A stretch of DNA of 64,000 nt from Pseudomonas fluorescens Q2-87 (GTDB lineage: Bacteria; Pseudomonadota; Gammaproteobacteria; Pseudomonadales; Pseudomonadaceae), in contig NZ_CM001558.1 of assembly GCF_000281895.1 (NCBI RefSeq), positions 3,352,556 through 3,416,555 of the forward strand, written 5' to 3'. Position numbers and translations under genes: made by a program. A model generated the notes under the pieces. It was given only the letters and a program-made list of their open reading frames with translations. It was not told where the DNA came from and searched no databases. Within the stretch, counting starts at the first letter, position 1. Every line of letters starts with the position of its first letter. Positions 34,808 through 43,138 of this stretch are shown piece by piece.

Positions 34808-35749
34808 TCAGGCGACTTTCCTGGGCGGCGCCTGCGAATCGGCCTGCTCGGCCAGCAGCGCGCTGCAACGGGAGCGCAGCCAGCGCTCCCCCGGATCATT
34901 GTGCGAGACGCCACGCCAGACCATGGACAGCGCGTGCTCAGGTAATTCAATGGGCGCCGCTTGTGCACGCAGCCCCGTCGCCACCGCCATCGCCCTGGCG
35001 ACGTAATCCGGCACGATGGCGATCATGTCGCTGCCGGCCAGCAATACGGGCAATGCGCTGAAGTGCGGTACCGTCAGCACCACCCGGCGCTCGTGGCCCA
35101 TCAGGCACAGGGCGCGGTCCGAATCGTCGATGACATTGCCCATGGACGACACCACCGCATGGGGCCGGCAGCAGAACTCCTCCAAGGTCAGCTCGCCGGG
35201 TTGCGAATCGGCCCGTAGCAGCATCGGGCGAATCGGGCGCAGCGCCTTGCGCCGGGCATTGGCCGGCAACTCCAGGGTGTGGCTGATGCCCAGGGAAATT
35301 TCCCCGTTGATCAACAACTGCGGCAGTTGCCACTGATCGGCCCGGCGCACCACCAGCCGGGTGCCAGGCGCCTCGACCCGCAGGCGGCGCAGCAGGTCCG
35401 GCAGCAACGCGTATTCGACATCATCGGACAGCCCGATATGGAACGTTGCCTCGCTGGTCCCCGGATCGAACGCCTGGCAGCGACTCAAGGCCGCGGCGAT
35501 GCCATCCAGCGCCGGGGACAGGTTGCAAAAGATCTCTTGGGCTCGCGAGGTTGGCTCCATCAGCCGCCCCGAGCGAATGAACAATGGGTCATCGAACATC
35601 AACCGCAAGCGCGCCAGGGCGCTGCTGATCGTTGGCTGCCCCAGGAACAGCTTTTCGCTGACGCGCGTGACATTTTGCTCGTGCATCATGGTTTCGAAGA
35701 CAACCAGCAGATTGATGTCAGCACGACGCAGGTCATTTCTGTTCATCAT
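34808..35749 (-). CDS. LysR-family regulator (NodD/NahR-like class)
   Basis: 313 residues from ATG 35749; the open frame begins six codons earlier. HTH at about 10-65 (LLVVFETMMHEQNVTRVSEK; LGQPTISSALARLR; LFIRSGRLMEPT). This DPLFIR pattern is typical of the NodD/NahR/LeuO class. The ligand domain follows. No obvious partner gene: convergent with the GlxA-type gene and divergent from the sensor kinase. Confidence 0.85.
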   Translation of the reverse strand: MMNRNDLRRADINLLVVFETMMHEQNVTRVSEKLFLGQPTISSALARLRLMFDDPLFIRSGRLMEPTSRAQEIFCNLSPALDGIAAALSRCQAFDPGTSEATFHIGLSDDVEYALLPDLLRRLRVEAPGTRLVVRRADQWQLPQLLINGEISLGISHTLELPANARRKALRPIRPMLLRADSQPGELTLEEFCCRPHAVVSSMGNVIDDSDRALCLMGHERRVVLTVPHFSALPVLLAGSDMIAIVPDYVARAMAVATGLRAQAAPIELPEHALSMVWRGVSHNDPGERWLRSRCSALLAEQADSQAPPRKVA

Positions 35750-35916
35750 AGTCGTCGCCCCAGGCACCAGGCCGTTGAGTCAGGAGTGGACAAGATCATC
35801 GCCTGCGCCTTCATCAAGGCACGGCGGCGAAACGGTGTAGAAAGGTTATTAGGCAGCCGGGCCAGTGTCTGTCGTACATCGGGACGGGTGACTCACCCTT
35901 TTGGGCAGCCTCTTTG

Positions 35917-35928
35917 ATACTTCGGTAT
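35917..35928. promoter_or_regulatory. ATAC-N4-GTAT palindrome 1, upstream of the sensor kinase
   Basis: ATACTTCGGTAT in the 334-nt divergent gap 35750-36083, about 155 nt before the kinase start. One of three such sites around this locus. The rest of the gap shows nothing I can name. Confidence 0.55.
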
Positions 35929-36083
35929 GCATCCCTTGCTGCCGGGCCGCGTCAGTCGGGGCGTGGCGCGATTTCAGGGTTTTATGTCCTACCTGGCGCA
36001 AAGGGGCGCTTCTAAGATACGAAGCGATGCTCTGTCTCCCGGCCTTCCAGAGCGAGACCGAGTAAAACAGAAGGTCTACCAGC

Positions 36084-37616
36084 GTGCCCCTACCCACCGC
36101 GATGTTCAAAAGCGTCTATGAGAGCCTTCGGTACAGCCCAAGCCAGATGGGACCCCGGCCCGCGATGGGGATCAGCACCAACCCGCTGGTCAATGTCCTG
36201 GGCTGGGCGGTAGGACTGGTGGTGGCCTGCGGGATTTTCGTGATCAACTCCGAAACCCATTCGGACCTGGCCCCGACCCTGCTGTACGTCACCTTGCTGT
36301 TGATGGCCGCCAATCTGTTCTCGATCAACCTGGTCATCGCTGTCGCGCTGATCAGCATGTTTTTGCTCACGGCCATGTTTGCGTATAACGGCGGCTATCA
36401 CCGCTGGGAATCGACCACCGGTTTCTTTCGCTGCCTGACAGCGCTGTCGGCCATTGCCTTCCTGGCGTTGCGCAGCAAACAGGCTTCGGACAACCTGCGC
36501 CATAACGAAGCCTACCTGATCGGCGCCCAGCGCCTGAGCCAGACCGGCAGCCTGGGCTTTCGCGGCGATCGGCAGGAAATGTCCTGGTCCCAGGAATCGG
36601 CACGGATCTTCGAGTACCCGCAGAGCAAGGTACCGACGGTTTCGATGATGCTGGAGCGCACGCACCCCGAAGACCTCGAACGGGTCCGAGGGATTTTCCA
36701 GCAGGCGGCCCGCCGCGATCCACAGATCGAAGCCAAGCTGCGCCTGCTGATGCCTGACGGGCGCATCAAGCACATCCACATGATCGCCAGCCCATTGCTC
36801 GTCCAGCACGGCCATTTCCAGTACCTCGGCGCGGTCATGGACATTACCGCCAGCAAAGAAGCCGAAGAAGCTTTGTTCCAGGCCCAGACCCAACTGGCCC
36901 ACGTCACCCGCCTGACCTCGCTGGGGGAAATGGCCGCCTCCATTGCCCACGAAGTCAACCAGCCGTTGACGGCCATCACCAGCAGCGGCGAAGCCTGCCG
37001 ACGGTGGCTTGCACGCCCGGTTCCCGATCACAAGGAAGCCCTTGATAACCTCGACCGGATCGTCGCCAATGCCTGCCGCGCCAGCGAAGTCATCAGCCGC
37101 ATCAGGGCGCTGTCGCGCAAGTGCGATCCGTTGCGCCGGCCCGAACAACTGGACGACATCGTCAGCGAGACGCTGTGCCTGGTCCAGCAGCAACTGGCCC
37201 ATCACAAGGTCAAGGCGAATGTGGACCTGGCAACCGCCGACGCACAAATCAGCGCCGACCGGGTGCAACTGCAGCAAGTCATCATCAACCTGATCATCAA
37301 TGCCTGCCACGCGATGGAAGGGGTAAAGGTTCGCGACCGAGCGTTGCACATCCGCACCTGGTTGGAAGACAACGAGGCCATGCTCGAAGTGGCCGACCAG
37401 GGCACGGGTATCGAGCCTGAAATCCTTCCCTCACTGTTCAATGCGTTTTTCACCACCCGGGAGAAAGGCCTGGGCATGGGCCTTTCCATCTGCCGGTCCA
37501 TCATCGATTTTCACGGCGGCAGGATCTGGGCCAGCAGCGAGGTCGGCCAAGGCACCTCGTTCAGGTTCGCACTGCCGTTGCTCGCCTGCGCAGATTTGCC
37601 CCGGAGCCTCCCATGA
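36084..37616 (+). CDS. Membrane sensor histidine kinase with PAS domain
   Basis: 510 residues from GTG 36084, chosen because AGAAGG ends 9 nt upstream. Four N-terminal membrane segments (about 35-130) without a large periplasmic loop are followed by a PAS/PAC region (about 140-258) and a kinase core. H-box His289 lies in SIAHEVNQPLTAI, then QVIINLIINACHAM and GLGMGLSICRSI. The H-box is of the FixL/DctB type. It overlaps the response-regulator gene by 4 nt. The signal sensed is unknown. Confidence 0.9.
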   Translation: MPLPTAMFKSVYESLRYSPSQMGPRPAMGISTNPLVNVLGWAVGLVVACGIFVINSETHSDLAPTLLYVTLLLMAANLFSINLVIAVALISMFLLTAMFAYNGGYHRWESTTGFFRCLTALSAIAFLALRSKQASDNLRHNEAYLIGAQRLSQTGSLGFRGDRQEMSWSQESARIFEYPQSKVPTVSMMLERTHPEDLERVRGIFQQAARRDPQIEAKLRLLMPDGRIKHIHMIASPLLVQHGHFQYLGAVMDITASKEAEEALFQAQTQLAHVTRLTSLGEMAASIAHEVNQPLTAITSSGEACRRWLARPVPDHKEALDNLDRIVANACRASEVISRIRALSRKCDPLRRPEQLDDIVSETLCLVQQQLAHHKVKANVDLATADAQISADRVQLQQVIINLIINACHAMEGVKVRDRALHIRTWLEDNEAMLEVADQGTGIEPEILPSLFNAFFTTREKGLGMGLSICRSIIDFHGGRIWASSEVGQGTSFRFALPLLACADLPRSLP

Positions 37617-38263
37617 ACTCACATCACGCCAACTGCGCGGCCATCAGCAACGACCCGGTCGTCTATATCGTCGACGACGATGAGCCCCTGCGCGAATCCC
37701 TCGGTAGCCTGCTGCGCTCCGTGGGCTGGCAGGTCGAGTTGTTCGGCTCGGTTGCCGCGTTCATGCAACACCCCAGGCCCGACCTGCCCAGTTGCCTGGT
37801 GCTGGATGTGCGACTGCAAGGCACCAGCGGCCTGGACTTGCAGCGGCAACTGCTGTTGGCCAGCGTCCACCTGCCCATCGTGTTCATGACCGGGCATGGC
37901 GACATCGCCATGACGGTTCGGGCGATGAAGGCTGGGGCGGTGGATTTCCTGGCCAAACCTTTTCGCGAGCAGGACCTGATCGATGCCGTGGCTACGGCCC
38001 ATCAGCGAGACCGGCTGCGGCGCGAATCCGAACGCAACCATCAGCAACTGCTCGGCCTCTACGCCACGCTGACACCTCGGGAGCAACAGGTGATGGCGTT
38101 GGCCGTGTCGGGCTTGATGAACAAACAGATCGCCGCGCAGATCGGCTTGAGTGAAATCACCGTGAAGATTCACCGCGGCCAGGCCATGCGTAAAATGTCT
38201 GCACGTTCATTTGCCGACCTGGTCCGCATGGCTCAGGCATTGGAACTTGGCCCCGGGCAGTAA
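37613..38263 (+). CDS. FixJ-like response regulator
   Basis: 216 residues. Receiver domain with phospho-acceptor Asp65 (CLVLDVRLQG) and Lys in FLAKPF, then a LuxR-type HTH (LTPREQQVMALAVSGLMNKQ; VKIHRGQAMRKM). ATG overlaps the kinase stop (ATGA), so they are translationally coupled cognates. An ATAC-N4-GTAT palindrome begins 7 nt after its stop. Confidence 0.92.
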   Translation: MNSHHANCAAISNDPVVYIVDDDEPLRESLGSLLRSVGWQVELFGSVAAFMQHPRPDLPSCLVLDVRLQGTSGLDLQRQLLLASVHLPIVFMTGHGDIAMTVRAMKAGAVDFLAKPFREQDLIDAVATAHQRDRLRRESERNHQQLLGLYATLTPREQQVMALAVSGLMNKQIAAQIGLSEITVKIHRGQAMRKMSARSFADLVRMAQALELGPGQ

Positions 38264-38269
38264 AGGTTC

Positions 38270-38281
38270 ATACCCACGTAT
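38270..38281. promoter_or_regulatory. ATAC-N4-GTAT palindrome 2, before the receiver-only gene
   Basis: ATACCCACGTAT lies between the response regulator and the receiver-only gene, about 84 nt before the latter's start. Confidence 0.55.
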
Positions 38282-38364
38282 AGTAGGCGGGACCGTTGGA
38301 CGGCGTATCTTGCAGTGATAGCGGTGGCCTTTATGGCCACCTGATATCAACCCCAGGTATCAAC

Positions 38365-38739
38365 ATGTCCAACACCGCAATTATTTCTGTGATTGATGAT
38401 GATGAGTCGGTTCGAATTGCCTTGGATGGCTTGCTACGGTCCCACGGTTATTCCGTCAAAACATACGCCAACGCTTTTGACTTCTTGTCTGCCTTCCAGC
38501 CGGGAAGTACGGCCTGCCTGATATCGGACATTCAAATGCCGGGCATGACGGGCATCCAGATGCACGATCAACTGGCGACCCAGGGCATTGATGTCCCGAT
38601 CATTTTCATCACTGGCTACCCCGGCGCACCGCCCCGAGCCAGCGCAACCACGCCCGAGCCAGTGGCGTTTTTCCCGAAGCCCTTCGACTGTGCTGCGCTG
38701 ATCGCTTGCATCGAATCGGTACTCGGCCGCCAAACCTGA
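38365..38739 (+). CDS. Receiver-only response regulator
   Basis: 124 residues, one receiver domain with acidic pocket DDDES, phospho-acceptor Asp55 (CLISDIQMPG), the Thr in FITG and Lys105 (FFPKPF), and no output domain. Such proteins act as phosphate sinks or relay to a partner. It follows the kinase/regulator pair after a 101-nt gap with its own ATAC-N4-GTAT site, so it may be regulated by the pair. ATG 38365 is the first credible start. Confidence 0.87.
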   Translation: MSNTAIISVIDDDESVRIALDGLLRSHGYSVKTYANAFDFLSAFQPGSTACLISDIQMPGMTGIQMHDQLATQGIDVPIIFITGYPGAPPRASATTPEPVAFFPKPFDCAALIACIESVLGRQT

Positions 38740-38764
38740 TTTCCATCGCCGCGGGCGGTTTTTC

Positions 38765-38776
38765 ATACTTTGGTAT
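38765..38776. promoter_or_regulatory. ATAC-N4-GTAT palindrome 3, upstream of the NDH-2-like gene
   Basis: ATACTTTGGTAT lies 210 nt before the ATG at 38986; a degenerate second site ATACCCCCGATG follows at 38797-38808. Confidence 0.55.
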
Positions 38777-38985
38777 GGATCGCACCCTACCCAGGCATAC
38801 CCCCGATGACCTTATGTAGAAGTGTTGAATCCGCGCCCGACAAATACGATGTCAATGCAGCGAACCGAAGCTGAATACGCTTGATGTTAATCATTGGCGC
38901 CACGCACTTTTGGGTATTTCGCGACACGGTCACGCTGAAACAATCAAACCATTCAACGTATCGATTTTGTCTTCGGGAGCACATC

Positions 38986-40188
38986 ATGAAACAGCATATT
39001 CTGGTTGTCGGCGCAGGTTTCGGCGGGCTCTGGAGCGCACTGAGCGCGGTCCGCCTGCTGGACCAGCATGATCGTAATGACGTGCAGGTCACCGTCCTGG
39101 CACCCCAGGCGGAACTGCGCATCCGCCCACGTTTCTACGAACCGGACGTTCATACGATGATGGCCCCGCTGGAGGGCCTGTTCGACGCGGTGGGCGTGGA
39201 ATTCGTCCAAGGCTCGGCGAGCAGCATCGACGCCGTTGCCAAACAGGTCGGCTACATCGATGTGTTCGGCAACCAGGGCAAACTGGACTATGACCGCCTG
39301 GTACTCGCGGCGGGCAGCCAGCTGGCACGCCCTGACTTGGAGGGCATGATCGAGCATGCCTTCGATGTCGACCAGATCGAAGCGGCCAGCCGTCTCGAAG
39401 CCCACATCAAGTCCCTCGTGAACCTGCCGGACACCCCGGCCCGCAACACCGTGGTGGTGGCTGGCGGCGGCTTCACCGGTATCGAAACCGCCACCGAAAT
39501 GCCCGCACGCCTGCGCGCTGTCCTGGGCGACGACGCAAAAATCCGCGTCATCGTAGTGGATCGCGGGCCGACGATCGGCGCGGCGCTGGGCGAAGGGATC
39601 AGCCCCTCCATCATCGAAGCGTCCGATCACCTGGGGATCGAGTGGGTCCTCAATGTCTCGGTCGAATCGGTGGACGCTGGCGGCGTCACCCTGTCGAACG
39701 GCCAACGCATCGAATCCAATACCGTGATCTGGACCGTAGGTTTCCGGGCCAGTCCGTTGACCCAACATGTACCGGGCACCCGTGACCACCAGGGCCGCCT
39801 GCACGTCGACAGCCATTTGAAAGTGTTGGGCCAGAATCACATCTTTGCCGCCGGTGACGTGGCCTATGCCGCCACCGACACACTCGGCAACTACGCAGCA
39901 ATGTCCTGCCAACACGCCATTGCCCTGGGACGCTATGCCGGCAACAACGTCGCCGCCGACCTGCTGGGCGTGGCGCCGATGCCCTACAGCCAACCCAAAT
40001 ACGTGACGTGCCTGGACCTGGGTGCCTGGGGCGCCGTGTATACCGAAGGCTGGGACCGCCAGCTCAAACTGGTCGGACAGGAAGCCAAGGACCTCAAGAC
40101 CCAGATCAACACCGTATGGATCTACCCGCCCGCCGCCGATCGCGCGGCAGCCCTGGCCGCGGCCGACCCGTCGATTCCGGTGGCCTGA
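38986..40188 (+). CDS. NDH-2-like pyridine nucleotide-disulfide oxidoreductase
   Basis: 400 residues. Two dinucleotide-binding motifs are present: GAGFGGLWSAL at the N-terminus (FAD) and VVVAGGGFTGIETATEM at about residue 155 (NAD(P)H). A C-terminal FAD segment HIFAAGDVAYAATD is also seen. It resembles type II NADH:quinone oxidoreductases or sulfide:quinone-like enzymes; no cysteine pair was identified. ATG 38986 follows CGGGAGC. Its promoter region shares the ATAC-N4-GTAT palindrome with the two-component genes. Confidence 0.8.
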   Translation: MKQHILVVGAGFGGLWSALSAVRLLDQHDRNDVQVTVLAPQAELRIRPRFYEPDVHTMMAPLEGLFDAVGVEFVQGSASSIDAVAKQVGYIDVFGNQGKLDYDRLVLAAGSQLARPDLEGMIEHAFDVDQIEAASRLEAHIKSLVNLPDTPARNTVVVAGGGFTGIETATEMPARLRAVLGDDAKIRVIVVDRGPTIGAALGEGISPSIIEASDHLGIEWVLNVSVESVDAGGVTLSNGQRIESNTVIWTVGFRASPLTQHVPGTRDHQGRLHVDSHLKVLGQNHIFAAGDVAYAATDTLGNYAAMSCQHAIALGRYAGNNVAADLLGVAPMPYSQPKYVTCLDLGAWGAVYTEGWDRQLKLVGQEAKDLKTQINTVWIYPPAADRAAALAAADPSIPVA

Positions 40189-40239
40189 GCCCTCGTCCCT
40201 ACCCCGGCCAGTTCTCCTTTCTGAGCCGGCCTTTCCCGG

Positions 40240-40274
40240 ACGCCTGCCAATGATATTTGGGCAGGCGTTTTTTT
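40240..40274 (+). terminator. Rho-independent terminator after the NDH-2-like gene
   Basis: ACGCCTGCC (40240-40248) pairs perfectly with GGCAGGCGT (40260-40268), followed by a run of seven T residues (40268-40274). Confidence 0.85.
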
Positions 40275-40392
40275 AACGCAGCCCAAGCCAGTCCGAATAT
40301 TGTCATTGCCCAGCAAAATCCGTATCCATGCTCGCCCCTTGTAGCTGGAGCACAAGGTAAGGTAGGCAGATTCATCCGGATCGAGGTGTGCC

Positions 40393-41304
40393 GTGGCGTC
40401 CTATTCCTTGCGTCAGCTGAAGTACTTCGTCACCACCGTCGAATGTGGCAGTGTCGCAGAAGCGTCCCGCAAGCTGTACATCGCCCAACCGTCGATCGCC
40501 ACGGCGGTCAAGGGATTGGAGGACAGTTTCGGTGTGCAATTGCTCATCCGTCATCACGCCCAGGGCGTGTCCCTGACCCCCGGCGGCGCGCGTTTCTATC
40601 GCAAGGCCCAAGAGCTGTTGCGCATGGCCCGGGAGTTCGAACAGAACGCGCTGGCCGATAACGACGTGGTCAGCGGACAGATCGACATCGGCTGTTTCGA
40701 AACGGTCGCCCCGCTCTACCTGCCGCGCCTGATCGCCGGTTTCCGCCAGCGCTTCCCGGGGGTGGAAATTCGCGTGCAGGACGGCGAACAACAGGAACTG
40801 GTGCAAGGCTTGACGGGGGGCCGCTTCGACTTGGCGATCTTTTATGAGCACGACCTGGACAGCACCATCGAGACCGAAGCGTTGACAGCTCCGCAGCGGC
40901 CCTACGCGTTGTTGCCGGCGGGGCATCGCTTCGCAGGCCAGGCCCAGGTGTCACTGCGCGACCTGGCCCTGGAGCCGATGATCCTGCTGGACGTGCAGCC
41001 CAGCCGAACCTATTTCGTGAGCATCTTCGAAGAGCTGGGTCTGTCACCCAACATCGTCTTCAGCTCGCCGTCCATCGAAATGGTGCGCGGTATGGTGGGC
41101 CAGGCGTTCGGCTTCGCCGTTCTGGTGACCCGACCGCACTCCACCTGCACCTACGACGGGCAGCAGGTAGTCTGCGTCAACATCACCGAGGACGTGACCG
41201 GCTCGGCACTGGTGGCCGGCTGGCTCAAACGCGCACACCTGACCAAACCGGCGCAGTTGTTCGTCGATTACTGCAAGGAACAGTTCCGACAATGGCTGCC
41301 CTGA
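40393..41304 (+). CDS. LysR-family regulator
   Basis: 303 residues from GTG 40393 with GAGG 6 nt upstream. N-terminal HTH (LRQLKYFVTTVECGSVAEAS; LYIAQPSIATAVKGLE) and a ligand domain (QIDIGCFETVAPLYLPRLI). It resembles the CysB/OxyR-like subgroup controlling amino-acid or aromatic metabolism. Immediately downstream is the REPIN array and then the end of the monooxygenase operon, with which it is convergent; a regulatory link is unproven. Confidence 0.87.
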   Translation: MASYSLRQLKYFVTTVECGSVAEASRKLYIAQPSIATAVKGLEDSFGVQLLIRHHAQGVSLTPGGARFYRKAQELLRMAREFEQNALADNDVVSGQIDIGCFETVAPLYLPRLIAGFRQRFPGVEIRVQDGEQQELVQGLTGGRFDLAIFYEHDLDSTIETEALTAPQRPYALLPAGHRFAGQAQVSLRDLALEPMILLDVQPSRTYFVSIFEELGLSPNIVFSSPSIEMVRGMVGQAFGFAVLVTRPHSTCTYDGQQVVCVNITEDVTGSALVAGWLKRAHLTKPAQLFVDYCKEQFRQWLP

Positions 41305-41317
41305 AACACCGATCCCC

Positions 41318-41918
41318 GTGGCGAGGGAGCTTGCTCCCGCTGGGTTGCGAAGCGACCCCAAGCAGGTCATTCGCGATCTGCCTGATATACCGAGGTGCCA
41401 GGACCAGGGGCTGCTGCGCCGCCCAGCGGGAGCAAGCTCCCTCGCCACACCGGGGGTTGTGCTCGGTTTTTCTGACTCGCCGGCCCTGACGGATCTAGTG
41501 TCCGCCCCGTCTTGATGCCAATCCGTGAATTCCGCCAACACACCGATCCCCGTGGCGAGGGAGCTTGCTCCCGCTGGGTTGCGAAGCGACCCCAAGCAGG
41601 TCATTCGCAATCTGCCTGACATACCGAGGTGCCAGGACCAGGGGCTGCTGCGCCGCCCAGCGGGAGCAAGCTCCCTCGCCACACCGGGGGGTTTTGCTCG
41701 GCTTTTCTGACCCGCCGGCCCTGACGGATCTAGTGTCCGCCCCGTCTTGATGCCAATCCGTGAATTCCGCCAACACACCGATCCCCGTGGCGAGGGAGCT
41801 TGCTCCCGCTGGGTTGCGAAGCGACCCCAAGCAGGTCATTCGCGATCTGCCTGACATACCGGGGTGCCAGGACCAGAGGGCTGCTGCGCAGCCCAGCGGG
41901 AGCAAGCTCCCTCGCCAC
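41318..41918. repeat. Tandem array of three REPINs with duplicated spacers
   Basis: Three REPINs, at 41318-41448, 41552-41682 and 41787-41918. Each starts GTGGCGAGGGAGCTTGCTCC and ends CTCCCTCGCCAC. They are separated by spacers of 103-104 nt that are nearly identical to each other, so the period is about 234-235 bp. The array fills the 626-nt convergent gap between the LysR and binding-protein genes. No RAYT transposase gene is in the window. Confidence 0.9.
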
Positions 41919-41930
41919 CGGGTGTGATGC

Positions 41931-42971
41931 CTAGCGAGCCGCCCAGGCATTGAAGCGTTGCTCCAGCTCCTCGCCATGGTCGACCCAGAACTCGGCGTCC
42001 ACTGCCTGGGCTTCGGCCAGGTTGGCCTCGGCGGTCGGTAGTTGGGCCTGTACGGCCGTCGGCAACAAGGCCAGCGTCTGGCGATGCACCGGCCCGTAAG
42101 GGATGTTTTCCGAGAACACCTTCTGCGTCTGCGGCTGGCTGGCAAAGGCAATGAACTGCTCAGCCAAGGCCTTGTTCGGCGTGCCTTTGACCACCGCCCA
42201 GTATTCTGGGTCGTACAGGCTCTGCGGCCAGACGATGCTCAGCTTCATGCCTTCCTTTTGCGCCGAAGCAATGCGCCCGTTATAGGCAGCGCTCATGGCC
42301 ACGTCGCCGGCCACCAACCATTGCGCCGGTTGCGCGCCGGCCTCCCACCACTGGATGTTCGGCTTGATCTGGTCCAGCTTGGCAAACGCCCGGGCCACAC
42401 CTTCCGGCGTGTTCAGCACTTTGTACAAGTCCTGTGCCTTGACCCCATCGGCCAGCAGGGCAATTTCCAAGGTGTATTTGGCGCCTTTGCGCAAGCCGCG
42501 CTTGCCCGGGTATTGGGCAACGTTCCAGAAATCCGCCCAGGAGGTGGGCGCCTTGGCGAGCTTGCTCTGGTCGTAGGCCAGGACCATCGACCAGACGTAG
42601 GTGGCGACTCCGCATTCATTGAGCGCCCCCGGCACATAATTCGCCGGATCGCCCATGCGCGCCAGGTCGAGTTTCTCGAACAGGCCTTCTTCACAGCCGC
42701 GCAGCAGCTCCGGGCTTTCCACTTCGACCACATCCCAACTGGTGTGGCCGGCCGTGACCATCGCCTTGATCTTCGACAACTCGCCGTTGTATTCGCCGGC
42801 GACGATGTTTCCCGCACCGCTGGCGTTGAAGGGTTGGAAGTAGGCCTTGTCCTGGGCCTGCTTGGTGGCACCACCAAAGGAAATCACGGTCAAGCTTTGG
42901 GGCGCGGCCATGATGCCGGTACTCAACAACGCCAGGGCACACGCAATGTTGCAACGCAAGGATCTGGACAT
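41931..42971 (-). CDS. Polyamine-type ABC substrate-binding protein (PotD/PotF-like)
   Basis: 346 residues from ATG 42971, with signal peptide CNIACALALLSTGIMA. The mature part is a PotD/SBP-6-type binding protein (LTVISFGGATKQAQDKAYF; GEYNGELSKIKAMVTAG; WWEAGAQPAQWLVAGDVAM). It is the last gene of the monooxygenase operon and lacks adjacent permease or ATPase genes. Ligand is unknown, probably an amine or a small peptide-like compound handled by the enzymes upstream. Confidence 0.82.
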   Translation of the reverse strand: MSRSLRCNIACALALLSTGIMAAPQSLTVISFGGATKQAQDKAYFQPFNASGAGNIVAGEYNGELSKIKAMVTAGHTSWDVVEVESPELLRGCEEGLFEKLDLARMGDPANYVPGALNECGVATYVWSMVLAYDQSKLAKAPTSWADFWNVAQYPGKRGLRKGAKYTLEIALLADGVKAQDLYKVLNTPEGVARAFAKLDQIKPNIQWWEAGAQPAQWLVAGDVAMSAAYNGRIASAQKEGMKLSIVWPQSLYDPEYWAVVKGTPNKALAEQFIAFASQPQTQKVFSENIPYGPVHRQTLALLPTAVQAQLPTAEANLAEAQAVDAEFWVDHGEELEQRFNAWAAR

Positions 42972-43021
42972 GAAGCGATTCCTCGAAAATACCGACTCGC
43001 CCGCACGAGCCGGTGACGGGA

Positions 43022-43138
43022 TCAAAGGTGACCGTAAGCACGGGCGGTGTGGTCTACAGCAGTGAGGCTCTTTTCGGCCCATTCGTTGATGCCGGCATGG
43101 CTGACCGCCTGGATGTTCCATTCATGGGTTCGTCCTCC
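43022..43138 (-). pseudogene. Possible gene remnant with intact ribosome binding site
   Basis: Directly after the M20 stop, GGAGG lies 9 nt before ATG 43125. That ATG opens only a 23-codon frame (43054-43125). In a neighbouring frame the same DNA reads WNIQAVSHAGINEWAEKS and continues to a stop at 43022-43024, which looks protein-like. A one-base indel after the start would restore a short protein. Could equally be a leader peptide or chance. Confidence 0.3.

Noticed and set aside
41318..41918. Possible CRISPR array
   Set aside because: Period is ~234 bp, repeats are long REPINs, and the spacers are nearly identical to each other rather than unique; no cas genes.
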